10,165 bases of DNA from Candidatus Onthomorpha intestinigallinarum (lineage in GTDB: Bacteria > Bacteroidota > Bacteroidia > Bacteroidales > P3), in NCBI GenBank assembly GCA_019114015.1, contig DXGG01000201.1, positions 1 to 10,165 on the forward strand. The letters are read 5' to 3'. The translations under genes were made by a program, and so were the position numbers. Positions 1-6,181 of this stretch are shown here, one piece after another (positions within the stretch are counted from its first letter, which is position 1; every line of letters starts with the position of its first letter). The notes below the pieces were generated by a model, which saw nothing but the letters and a program-made list of their open reading frames with translations, searched no databases and was not told the origin of the DNA.

Positions 1-235
1 GTATATCATCATCCAGTTGAAGCGCAGAGAGAACTCTGAGATAAATACCGATAGCGACTGTCGGTACACCCTTTTCAATCCGGCCAACCGTAAGCGGTGA
101 GCAGGTTGCGCGTTCGGCAACCTGGGCCATGCTGAGATTCCTGCGCAGTCTAGCCAGTTTGATCTGCTCACCCACTATCTGCACCTTCTGCTCCAGTTTT
201 CTTGGCAACTTGGTGCCCATTGTATTCTTTGCCAT
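1..235 (-). CDS. XRE-family helix-turn-helix protein, HipB-like antitoxin (partial, 3' end off window)
   Basis: The first 78 residues of a DNA-binding protein are visible, from an ATG at 233-235; the C-terminus lies beyond the left edge. A basic N-terminus leads into a helix-turn-helix of the XRE/Cro type around residues 27-65. The core reads LARLRRNLSMAQVAERA, a turn, then SPLTVGRIEKG, the usual recognition helix and its trailing glycine. The following residues (VPTVAIGIYLRVLSALQLDD) match the way HipB-like regulators continue. In Bacteroidota this type usually sits directly upstream of a HipA-family kinase toxin and represses their shared promoter. Here a hipA-like gene would lie off the window on the left, which is inference. 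It has its own AT-rich upstream region and is not co-directional with the next gene. Assignment as XRE is firm; its role as an antitoxin is likely but unproven. Confidence 0.82.
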   Translation of the reverse strand, partial: MAKNTMGTKLPRKLEQKVQIVGEQIKLARLRRNLSMAQVAERATCSPLTVGRIEKGVPTVAIGIYLRVLSALQLDDDI

Positions 236-257
236 ATTCAATATATCATATAATATG

Positions 258-265
258 CAAATATA
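258..265 (-). promoter_or_regulatory. Bacteroides-type -7 box for the XRE gene
   Basis: Read on the minus strand this is TATATTTG, a full match to the Bacteroidota -7 consensus TAnnTTTG, 22 bases upstream of the XRE start codon. No clear TTTG -33 element is seen. The inverted pair CATATT (233-238) and AATATG (252-257) lies between the box and the gene and overlaps the start codon, a natural place for self-repression, but the arms are short and AT-rich. Confidence 0.45.
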
Positions 266-338
266 CTACTTTTTATCTATTTAATGATGTATTATAGGTG
301 AAAAACCGCAAGAATAGAAGATATGGTATTTAAGCGGT

Positions 339-386
339 TCTACACTTTTCCATCAAAATTGAGGCTTAAAATCTACACTTTTCCAT
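339..386. repeat. Two direct copies of a 15-bp repeat
   Basis: The exact 15-mer TCTACACTTTTCCAT occurs at 339-353 and again at 372-386, 33 bp start to start, followed by CAAAA and GAAAT respectively. Between them is an AT-rich stretch. No gene covers this position. Repeated short terminal boxes of this kind occur at the ends of IS21- and IS66-like elements, so a solo insertion-sequence end is one reading, and protein-binding iterons are another. No transposase is visible nearby, so neither is established. Confidence 0.6.
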
Positions 387-397
387 GAAATCAGCAC

Positions 398-442
398 CTT
401 TACTTTATCCCCGTATTCATATATACGCCAATTAAAGTAAAG
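398..442. repeat. 45-bp interrupted palindrome
   Basis: Outer arms CTTTACTTTA (398-407) and TAAAGTAAAG (433-442) are perfect 10-bp inverted repeats. Nested inside are CGTAT (412-416) and ATACG (423-427), with a 6-base centre. The unpaired steps between arms are 4 and 5 bases, so the whole element is nearly symmetrical. It is in the gap between the XRE gene and the decayed HTH gene and has no T-tract, so it does not look like a terminator. A binding or recombination site for a dimeric protein fits better. No recombinase is visible in the window. Confidence 0.6.
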
Positions 443-578
443 TCAAAACAGAGGGAAGAAAAGAGATGGCTCCGCCAAACAGACCAGCCGATTTGCCGAA
501 GTCTACCAATGATACAGCCTGTTTTTTCTTTTGGCTGCAAAATCTTCGTGACTGCATCTTGCTTTTAGTTGACATCAG

Positions 579-611
579 TTGGTGAAAATCCCACTTATTT
601 TCGTACCTTCG
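579..611 (+). promoter_or_regulatory. Probable promoter of the decayed zinc-finger/HTH gene
   Basis: A -7-like box TACCTTCG (604-611) matches TAnnTTTG at all but one position. A weak -33 element TTGG (579-582) sits 21 bases upstream. Transcription would start near 618, giving a leader of about 180 nt before the ATG at 797. The leader is translatable in the same frame from 569, but that part shows no recognisable protein features and is treated as untranslated. Confidence 0.4.
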
Positions 612-796
612 CAACGGATAGAAAACAGGTGGACTTCGGACGGGAAAAGGGAATTTTTCCGTTGGTTCTGATTCAAGTGAAAGGTGCGGCAAAACGGACG
701 GTTTTTGGCCTGAAAAACAAGCGAGAAAAGGCTTTTCTACCGTTTAAAACGCAACTCTTTCACATTCAGGTTGTTCGGTATGCTGCGTCGGAAAAT

Positions 797-1513
797 ATGG
801 AAATAAGAAAGATTTGTCAATGGTGCGGAAAGCCATTTATAGCTCAAAAGACAACAACCTGTTATTGTAGCCATCAGTGTTCCAATCTTGGCTACAAGGA
901 ACGCATCAGAGAACGTAAGCGACAGTTGAAGCGATCACAGGAATTATTGCAACCTCGACAAGCAGCCGAGGGGCAGGATTTCTTCTCTTTTGCCCAAGCC
1001 GCAAAGCTGATGGGTGTTACCCGGCAATACATCTATAAACTGGTCAAGGAATCCAAACTGCGGGCATCCCGGATGAGCGGGAAGAAGTCGCTCATCCGCC
1101 GTGCGGACATCGAGCTGATGATGAAGACCAAGCCTTACGAACGTATCATGCCCAAAGAGGACTTTGACATCACCGAGTATTACACCGCTGAGGAGATTGC
1201 ACAGAAATATAAGGTCAATGCCAAATGGATATGGACTTATACACTACAGCACAAGGTCCCGAAAGTGAGAATCCGCCAGTTCAACTATTACAGCAAGAAA
1301 CATATTGATGCCGCCTTTGCCAAATATGAGGTGGACTCCGACCTGACGGAATTGTAAACGCCCTAAGATATTCAGGAGAAATACGGCATGACACGTGTCG
1401 CCATCCGTTCGCACATCTACCGTAACAACATCCTCTCGAAGAAAGAACCCGGGCAGATTTTCTATTCCAACATTTCTAATCAATATGCTATTGTAATAGT
1501 TGCTATGTTTTAA
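797..1513 (+). pseudogene. Zinc-finger plus multi-HTH (excisionase-type) DNA-binding protein, nonsense-mutated
   Basis: The start is taken at ATG 797 because MEIRKICQWCGKPF opens the protein-like part. Residues 7-28 carry Cys7, Cys10, Cys22, Cys24 and Cys28, a small zinc-binding knuckle, followed by a basic helix (33-52). Residues 62-109 are a MerR/excisionase-like HTH (FSFAQAAKLMGVTRQYIYKL), and 127-175 a second unit (YYTAEEIAQKYKVNAKWIW). Frame 1 stops at TAA 1355-1357 after 186 residues, but the same frame goes on with a third unit. That unit lines up with the second one (DIQEKYGMTRVAIRSHIYRN against EIAQKYKVNAKWIWTYTLQH), broken only by the stops at 1355 and 1364. After about 1468 the resemblance ends and the frame closes at 1511-1513. 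The intact family, as I remember it, is longer, with a further HTH unit, and is common in Bacteroides accessory regions. Stops at Tyr/Gln-type positions plus the lost C-terminus indicate a pseudogene. A shortened but functional 186-aa protein is possible. Confidence 0.75.
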
Positions 1514-1527
1514 TATATAATTACAAT
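1490..1527. repeat. AT-rich inverted repeat at the end of the HTH pseudogene
   Basis: ATTGTAAT (1490-1497) pairs with ATTACAAT (1520-1527) around a 22-base AT-rich loop. The pairing can extend outward through GCTA and TAGC with a two-base bulge. It starts about 20 bases after homology of the pseudogene stops. It may be a weak terminator or a scar of the deletion that removed the gene's 3' end. The rest of the 1514-1738 gap holds only the promoter listed next. Confidence 0.3.
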
Positions 1528-1627
1528 GTAGCAGAATGAAGAACAATGAGATAAGAAACTTGTATCATTATCAGTAAATAAAATGTTTCATATGGCAGTC
1601 TAATCTAAAATGACCATCAGTAGGATG

Positions 1628-1658
1628 TTTACGATGTAACAGATTATTCGTATATTTG
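1628..1658 (+). promoter_or_regulatory. Promoter of the methyltransferase gene
   Basis: The box TATATTTG (1651-1658) is a full match to the Bacteroidota -7 consensus. TTTA (1628-1631) lies 19 bases upstream and approximates the TTTG -33 element at the preferred spacing. Transcription would begin near 1665, giving a leader of roughly 75 nt. Confidence 0.6.
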
Positions 1659-1738
1659 CAAAACTGAAAGGTTTGAATACTACTCTAGGCACACGGAATG
1701 AAACACAACTATCTTTTATATAGAAGTTTAGAGTTAAT

Positions 1739-2500
1739 ATGATTAAACCGAACTATAAAACATGGATTAGAACAAAAGCAATAGTTATATTCTCAATATT
1801 AGCAGTGATTTCATTGAGTTTTCTATTGTTCTCATTTTTGTCTCCATGGTTTCTTTTCTTTATCATTCCTACATTTATATTTAGTTATGTTTTATTGATT
1901 ATCAGCCTATCAAAATATCAATTTTCAACCAAGGGTGGAAACTATCAAGCAAAAATCCACAGTATTATCGTACAGGAAGTAACAGGAAATAAGATATTGG
2001 ATATAGGGTGTGGTAGCGGCCACCTACTCTCGCAAATTGCCAAACTAAATCCTGAAGCTGACCTTACAGGTATTGACTATTGGGGCGAAAATTGGGAATA
2101 CTCAAAAGAACTATGCGAAAATAATTTTCGCATAGAAAATATATCTAACAAATATACATTCAGAAAAGAAACTGCTTCAAATCTTCCCGAAGATATTGGC
2201 TGTTTTGACTGTATAGTAAGTTGTCTTACTTTTCATGAAGTAAATGATGTAAAGGACAAGACTGTACCAATAGCCGAAGCTCTCATGCATCTACGACATA
2301 GTGGTAAGTTTGTTTTTTTTGATTTATTTCAAGACCGTAAATTATATCCGGACTATAGTAAAATAGAGGAAGTTATTAGGCTTCAACACGGGGTTATTAC
2401 GAAAAGATATTCGTTAAGTAATGCAATGAAACTGCCTTTCCCCTTAAATCACAAGAAAGTCCTTCGTTATGCGAAAATAATTATTGGAGAAATCAAATGA
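1739..2500 (+). CDS. Membrane-anchored class I SAM-dependent methyltransferase
   Basis: The protein is 253 aa. Two adjacent hydrophobic stretches (about residues 14-34 and 36-57, split by SP at 35-36) should anchor it in the inner membrane as a hairpin, with the catalytic domain in the cytoplasm. The Rossmann domain follows. Motif I is LDIGCGSGH at 87-95, the S-adenosylmethionine glycine loop. Motif II is the acidic end of strand 2 in LTGIDYW (109-115), where Asp113 would hold the ribose. Later come the FDCIVSCLTFHEV strand (motif IV position) and GKFVFFDLF. The substrate cannot be told from sequence; a lipid, quinone or other small membrane molecule is only suggested by the anchor. The gene is markedly AT-rich compared with the minus-strand block and has its own promoter and no partner gene, which fits acquired cargo. 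The start is the first ATG in frame; no Shine-Dalgarno is seen, as is usual in this phylum. Confidence 0.85.
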   Translation: MIKPNYKTWIRTKAIVIFSILAVISLSFLLFSFLSPWFLFFIIPTFIFSYVLLIISLSKYQFSTKGGNYQAKIHSIIVQEVTGNKILDIGCGSGHLLSQIAKLNPEADLTGIDYWGENWEYSKELCENNFRIENISNKYTFRKETASNLPEDIGCFDCIVSCLTFHEVNDVKDKTVPIAEALMHLRHSGKFVFFDLFQDRKLYPDYSKIEEVIRLQHGVITKRYSLSNAMKLPFPLNHKKVLRYAKIIIGEIK

Positions 2501-2620
2501 TACTATCGTTTCCTTTTGCGTTAGTTTAAGTACAGCCGTTGTGCATCGGCAAATAAACTCCTTGAATCGTTATCAGTTTAAGGAGATGTCGCACTATGGT
2601 TACAATATAAATATTTTTAT

Positions 2621-2658
2621 ACCGAGGGAATGATTGCAAGCATTAGCAGACCCTCGGT
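2621..2658. terminator. Inverted repeat, possible bidirectional terminator after the methyltransferase
   Basis: ACCGAGGG (2621-2628) pairs exactly with CCCTCGGT (2651-2658). Imperfect AT pairing extends outward on both sides (ATATTTTTAT before, TTAAAAAGTAT after). The 22-base loop can form an inner AATG/CATT pair. The T-run after the stem is only three bases on the plus strand, so termination would be weak; on the minus strand the run is interrupted by A. The rest of the 2501-2856 gap shows a small CTCCTT (2558-2563) / AAGGAG (2580-2585) hairpin and the promoter of the next gene, but no coding sequence that I can recognise. Confidence 0.45.
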
Positions 2659-2763
2659 TTAAAAAGTATTTTCAGACAATATAATTACGTGTTGACGCTG
2701 AAGGATTTCATGGTTTAATGTGTATTGCTTTATGAAGGAGAGTATTTTTCTTTCTTTTTTCTT

Positions 2764-2790
2764 TTTGTAGCATTATGTTTTATATCTTTG
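2764..2790 (+). promoter_or_regulatory. Promoter of the GIY-YIG gene
   Basis: TATCTTTG (2783-2790) matches the -7 consensus TAnnTTTG fully. TTTG (2764-2767) is 15 bases upstream, shorter than the usual 19-21, in a T-rich stretch. The leader to the ATG at 2857 is about 60 nt. Confidence 0.55.
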
Positions 2791-2856
2791 TAAAATAATG
2801 TTGAATTAGGAAAGAGTGATAGATGTGATTGAAAGTATCGGTTTAAATGCATAATC

Positions 2857-3681
2857 ATGGGTAAAACTATTACTACATATTTAATTGACGGTGACCCTAA
2901 GGGGACGCAATATTCATTCATCAGCAACAAGATTTGCCAAATGTTTGTAGTGCCACGCTCCAATCTGTCTTACTTGAATGAGCAAGAGAAACTACAAAAA
3001 CCGGCGTTTTATATCCTAATAGGAGAAGATGAGTCAACAAAGCCACAAGCCTATATCGGAGAGACTGAAAACTTCAAAGAACGCGTGAGAGACCACGACA
3101 ACAAAAAGGAGTTTTGGCAAAAGGCCCTTATTTTCGTTTCAAAGGACGAAGACATAACAAAAACGGACGTGCAATATTTGGAGTATAAAGCCATCGCCGA
3201 GGCTAAAAAAGCAAATACGTTTGTCCTTAGCGAAAACAAGCAGATACCCAAAGCACCCAACTTGCCCGAGCATCAGCGCGACGCTATGGACGAATTCTTT
3301 GAGGATATTAAATTTTTGACCTCTTTTATGGGTTGTAATATATTTGAGATATCGCAACTGAAAGAAGAACACTTGTTCTACACTAACGGACGAGGATGTA
3401 AAGCAAATGGATTTTACAACTCATCAGGTTTTACTGTTCTAAAAGGCAGTATATTGGCAAACAGTTGTGCCCCGTCATTCCAATGGAAAGAAAAACGAGA
3501 GAAGTTGATTAAAGAATATGCGACTTTTGAGAATGGAAATTGGGTAATGAATTCAGACAAGACATTTTCAAGTCCCAGTAGAGCCGCTGATTTTTGCACA
3601 GGACGGTCATCCAATGGATGGATCGAATGGAAAGATAAAAATGGAAATACATTGGATTCGGTATATAGACAGTTGGAATAG
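2857..3681 (+). CDS. GIY-YIG nuclease-family protein with DUF4357 C-terminal domain
   Basis: The protein is 274 aa. Residues 49-115 form a GIY-YIG nuclease fold in a variant form. AFYILIG (50-56) takes the place of the GIY strand and AYIGET (65-70) is the YIG strand. Arg76 in the helix FKERVRDH is at the catalytic arginine position, and Glu109 in YLEYKAI is at the metal-binding glutamate position. Tyr52 and Tyr66 are also kept, so the catalytic set looks complete. From about residue 178 to the end there is a DUF4357-type region: the strand NGFYNSSGFTVLKGS (184-198) and the closing motif SSPSRAADFCTGRSSNGWIE. This pairing is a common stand-alone gene in bacterial accessory DNA. Its cellular role is not settled; a DNA-cleaving or restriction-like function is the usual guess. 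It has its own promoter and no co-directional partner. No Shine-Dalgarno site is visible at the chosen ATG. Confidence 0.88.
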   Translation: MGKTITTYLIDGDPKGTQYSFISNKICQMFVVPRSNLSYLNEQEKLQKPAFYILIGEDESTKPQAYIGETENFKERVRDHDNKKEFWQKALIFVSKDEDITKTDVQYLEYKAIAEAKKANTFVLSENKQIPKAPNLPEHQRDAMDEFFEDIKFLTSFMGCNIFEISQLKEEHLFYTNGRGCKANGFYNSSGFTVLKGSILANSCAPSFQWKEKREKLIKEYATFENGNWVMNSDKTFSSPSRAADFCTGRSSNGWIEWKDKNGNTLDSVYRQLE

Positions 3682-3830
3682 AATATTATAGACATTAGAG
3701 CGATTTTAGTTGCTGTTACATGGACATAATCCAACATCCTGTTCGTCCATATTTATATTGAATTTGCATAAAAGAACATCAGCTCCAACCTCCGTGCTTT
3801 TACCCTTGCCGCTATGCATTAAGAACGATA

Positions 3831-3950
3831 TTATATTATTCGTAAACTTGCTATTTTGTCCCCAACAAACAAAATATTGTCTTTTCGCAAAGGTGACAGT
3901 TTAATACGGTTCTTTAAATCGTTTTTAGTATATTCACCTGTTTTCTTCAT
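3831..3950 (-). CDS. Possible small protein, 39 aa, overlapping the end of the upstream gene
   Basis: An ATG at 3948-3950 starts a 39-residue reading frame that overlaps the last 17 bases of the minus-strand gene ending at 3934. The sequence begins MKKTGEYTKNDLKNRIKLSP. It is basic and hydrophilic, then hydrophobic (NILFVG, ASLRII) before TAA at 3831-3833. The overlap would allow translational coupling, and AGGA lies about 12 bases upstream of the start. I do not recognise the protein. The remaining intergenic sequence 3682-3830 holds nothing I can assign. This may equally be a chance frame. Confidence 0.25.
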   Translation of the reverse strand: MKKTGEYTKNDLKNRIKLSPLRKDNILFVGDKIASLRII

Positions 3951-4665
3951 TGTCCGCTATCCTGAAGTTCCATGCCCTGTCACATTTTCTGTACCTTCGC
4001 CCGGAATACAGGAAATATTTTTCCTTTTCCGCTTTGCCCAATCCGTTATATTCCTTTATGCTTATTTCCTCCTTGATATAGTTACCTTTGGAATCCTTTA
4101 GGTAGCAACCGTTTTTATCCTTTAAATACGATGCCACGTTTCGTCTCCATCCCGATGTCAGACAATGACTCGTTTGTGTCGCTTCATTCACCCATTCAAT
4201 GCAAAGACCTTTGTCAAGACTCAGGCCCATCATCATATCCTCATAAATATAGGTGGACCGTCTTTCAAAGTCTTTTGTCGTTATCCATTCACCATCGTTT
4301 AATGACTCCACCTTATAACCCCTTATTAGGAAGGATGCCCTGTATTTCTTGTCCTGATTTTCAAATGTGATGTCAATACCTGAAGCATGGCAGTTGAACG
4401 AACCGAATACAAAATAGGGCAGGTCTTGCCGTTTTTCATGGTCTGTCGTATGATACATTACCGGATCTTTCAGACCTCCTTCCATTTCCTCATGATAATA
4501 GAATTCTATTTCCTTCAAATGTATGCGCCTTGTTTTATTTATAAGGAAATATCCTCCGAAAATCAACATGCAGGCCAAGTCGTGGAATTGTCTTGTCAGT
4601 TCCTGATGCTTTTTATTACGCTCCAGCTGCGCAACGCCTTTGAATGTTTCAAGTATTGTCTTCAT
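3934..4665 (-). CDS. Uncharacterised 243-aa protein, distant resemblance to AAG/MPG DNA glycosylases
   Basis: I do not recognise a named family with certainty. Residues 24-116 show a pattern reminiscent of alkyladenine DNA glycosylases. LTRQFHDLACMLIFGGYFLI fits the 'lose one residue, lose another' entry strand. IHLKEIEFYY (48-57) sits where those enzymes have an ETEAY motif, with Glu52 at the catalytic glutamate place. KDPVMYH (66-72) resembles the conserved Asp-x-x-x-x-His. FGSFNCHASGIDITF (87-101) and RASFLIRGYKV (109-119) resemble the following core strands. Residues 180-200 carry a short periodic motif: YLKDKNG, YLKDSKG, YIKEE, spaced eight residues apart. The gene lies 120 nt downstream of the metal-exporter gene on the same strand and could be read from that operon; no clear promoter of its own is seen. 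Function should be treated as unknown. Confidence 0.7.
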   Translation of the reverse strand: MKTILETFKGVAQLERNKKHQELTRQFHDLACMLIFGGYFLINKTRRIHLKEIEFYYHEEMEGGLKDPVMYHTTDHEKRQDLPYFVFGSFNCHASGIDITFENQDKKYRASFLIRGYKVESLNDGEWITTKDFERRSTYIYEDMMMGLSLDKGLCIEWVNEATQTSHCLTSGWRRNVASYLKDKNGCYLKDSKGNYIKEEISIKEYNGLGKAEKEKYFLYSGRRYRKCDRAWNFRIADNEENR

Positions 4666-4785
4666 GTCTTATTCTTTCTGACTTACACTCTTGTACATAT
4701 ATATTATATTAGGCAATGTAATCGTTTAGACTAATCCTCTTGGATAAATATCTGAACGGATTTAATGAAATCGAAATCCTGCCAT

Positions 4786-5679
4786 TCAGCAGGAAACATC
4801 CCTGCATCCGCTTTGTTGCGTCTCAAACTCTATCGTTGAATGGGATATGCCTTTGGAGTCAAGACATTCTTTCAGTTCCTTTTTCATTTTCTCCATCTGT
4901 TGCACATCGTCCAATACGACATGTATCGTTGCCGCGTTTTCCCTTGTGCTTATAGCCCATATGTGCAGATGATGCCATTTGCCTGCTCCGACTGTTTTGT
5001 CTATTGCATTTTTCACTTCTTCCATGTCAATGGAGGAGGGGATGGCATCCAGTGACATATAAAGGCTTTCCTTTAGCAGCTTGAATGTCGAGACAAGTAT
5101 TATGACTGCAATGACAATGCTTATTGCAGGGTCTATCCATGTCCAGTTGTTCAGACTTATTATCACTCCCGATACCACGACACCGACCGACACAAGGGTA
5201 TCGGCCAGCATGTGCAGAAAAGCACCCTGTATGTTCAAGTCCTCTTTTCTGCCTTTCATCAACAGCCATGTCGTCAATCCGTTTATGACAATTCCGCATC
5301 CTGCCGTCCATCCAATGGCTTCTCCCGAGACTGTCGAAGGCTCCCTCAGTCTGTGTATGCTTTCCAATACTATTATCCCGACAGATACCAACAATATCAC
5401 CGCATTGACAAGGGATATGAGAATGGTTGATTTCTTGTAACCGTAGGTAAAATGATTGTTGCTCGGATATCCGGCCATGCGAAAGGCAAGCAATACAAGC
5501 AGCAGGCTGAATACGTCACCGAGATTGTGTACCGCATCGGAAAGAAGTCCAACAGAGTTGTAGGCAAACCCCATGAAGACTTCAAATGCTACGAAAAGCA
5601 GGTTCAGAACAACGCAGAAAACAAACGTTCTGCTTGTGCTTTCCGGTGTATGGCTGTGATTGTGACCTGTGTGTTCCAT
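4786..5679 (-). CDS. Cation diffusion facilitator (CDF) family divalent metal exporter
   Basis: The protein is 297 aa, normal for the family, and sits in the inner membrane, where CDF proteins export Zn2+ or related metals in exchange for protons. The N-terminus is His-rich (His3, 6, 8, 10). About six membrane segments follow. The metal site in the second is SVGLLSDAVHNLGDV, with His51 and Asp55 (HNLGD); the matching site in the fifth is LHMLADTLVS, with His156 and Asp160 (HMLAD). The His/Asp pairs favour zinc-type CzcD/ZitB relatives. The cytoplasmic C-terminal domain (about 205-288) has the expected WHHLHIWAIS strand. The short tail ends in CRDVSC with two cysteines. The start lies 4 nt after the stop of the upstream DUF1648 gene, so translation is probably coupled. 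A weak CCTGC/GCAGG hairpin overlaps its stop codon (4778-4793) and is unlikely to end transcription fully. Confidence 0.93.
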   Translation of the reverse strand: MEHTGHNHSHTPESTSRTFVFCVVLNLLFVAFEVFMGFAYNSVGLLSDAVHNLGDVFSLLLVLLAFRMAGYPSNNHFTYGYKKSTILISLVNAVILLVSVGIIVLESIHRLREPSTVSGEAIGWTAGCGIVINGLTTWLLMKGRKEDLNIQGAFLHMLADTLVSVGVVVSGVIISLNNWTWIDPAISIVIAVIILVSTFKLLKESLYMSLDAIPSSIDMEEVKNAIDKTVGAGKWHHLHIWAISTRENAATIHVVLDDVQQMEKMKKELKECLDSKGISHSTIEFETQQSGCRDVSC

Positions 5680-5683
5680 GGAT

Positions 5684-6175
5684 TTATTCGTACCGTTTTC
5701 CGTTGGTAATCATTTTGAAAGTATAATAAAGGGCAGGGGTAATAATGGCGCAGACACTGACACCTGTCATCCAACCGCAGCTTTCACATGAACCTGTGGT
5801 CGCAGAGTATGAGACATGGTTCACAAGCCCCATGGTGAACATGCACAACACTTTTTCCGCTCTGAGCATCTTCACCGCCATCATGTAAAGCATTTCCCTG
5901 TTGTTTTCCGTTACCTTTACCGGATAGTTCAATATTTTCGGCATTCTTTCAAGCACCGAAAGGACTATGTAAAGTACAAAAGACAGTATTGGAGGCAGGT
6001 AAAGCCAACGGATGCTTCCCCAAGAGTCAACCTCACCTCTGAAATTGTAATGTTTGGGAACAGACGCACCTTCGGGCAGTTCTCCGATGAACAGCAAAGG
6101 ATACAGCGACCATAACAGGCAAAGGATGCAAAAGCATTCCCTTAGCCAATCTCCGTATCCCCATTTGCCTTTCAT
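5684..6175 (-). CDS. DUF1648 domain integral membrane protein
   Basis: The protein is 163 aa. After a first membrane segment (about 13-30) it carries the DUF1648 signature: LPE at 33-35, P40, then HYNFRGEVDSWGS at 42-54. It closes with the LPP-led second segment (about 59-75). Two more hydrophobic stretches (about 106-122 and 136-154) make four likely membrane helices. DUF1648 occurs in SdpI-like immunity and signalling proteins and in many small membrane proteins of unknown role. It is not shown to do either here. Two cysteines lie close together at 130 and 133 (CESC) between helices 3 and 4. Its ATG follows the upstream stop by 6 nt with AAGGAAGA before it, and the next gene starts 4 nt after its own stop, so it is the middle gene of a tight operon. 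Confidence 0.85.
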   Translation of the reverse strand: MKGKWGYGDWLRECFCILCLLWSLYPLLFIGELPEGASVPKHYNFRGEVDSWGSIRWLYLPPILSFVLYIVLSVLERMPKILNYPVKVTENNREMLYMMAVKMLRAEKVLCMFTMGLVNHVSYSATTGSCESCGWMTGVSVCAIITPALYYTFKMITNGKRYE

Positions 6176-6181
6176 TCTTCC

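Noticed and set aside
432..692. An 86-residue minus-strand open frame across the upstream region of the HTH pseudogene
   Set aside because: Composition is not protein-like, it lies over a promoter and palindrome region, and no domain or motif is visible.
569..796. N-terminal extension of the HTH pseudogene back to the TTG/ATG region at 569
   Set aside because: The stretch has no recognisable features and would sit across the promoter; the cysteine-knuckle start at 797 is the natural one.
2510..2600. GCGTTAG and short inverted repeats as an integron attC site
   Set aside because: The stem arms are too short and spaced wrongly, and no integrase or cassette array is present.
3710..3904. A 64-residue plus-strand frame after the GIY-YIG gene and an antisense frame in the same gap
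   Set aside because: No start context, no conserved motif and unusual composition; the minus-strand 38-residue MHSGKGKS frame there also lacks support.
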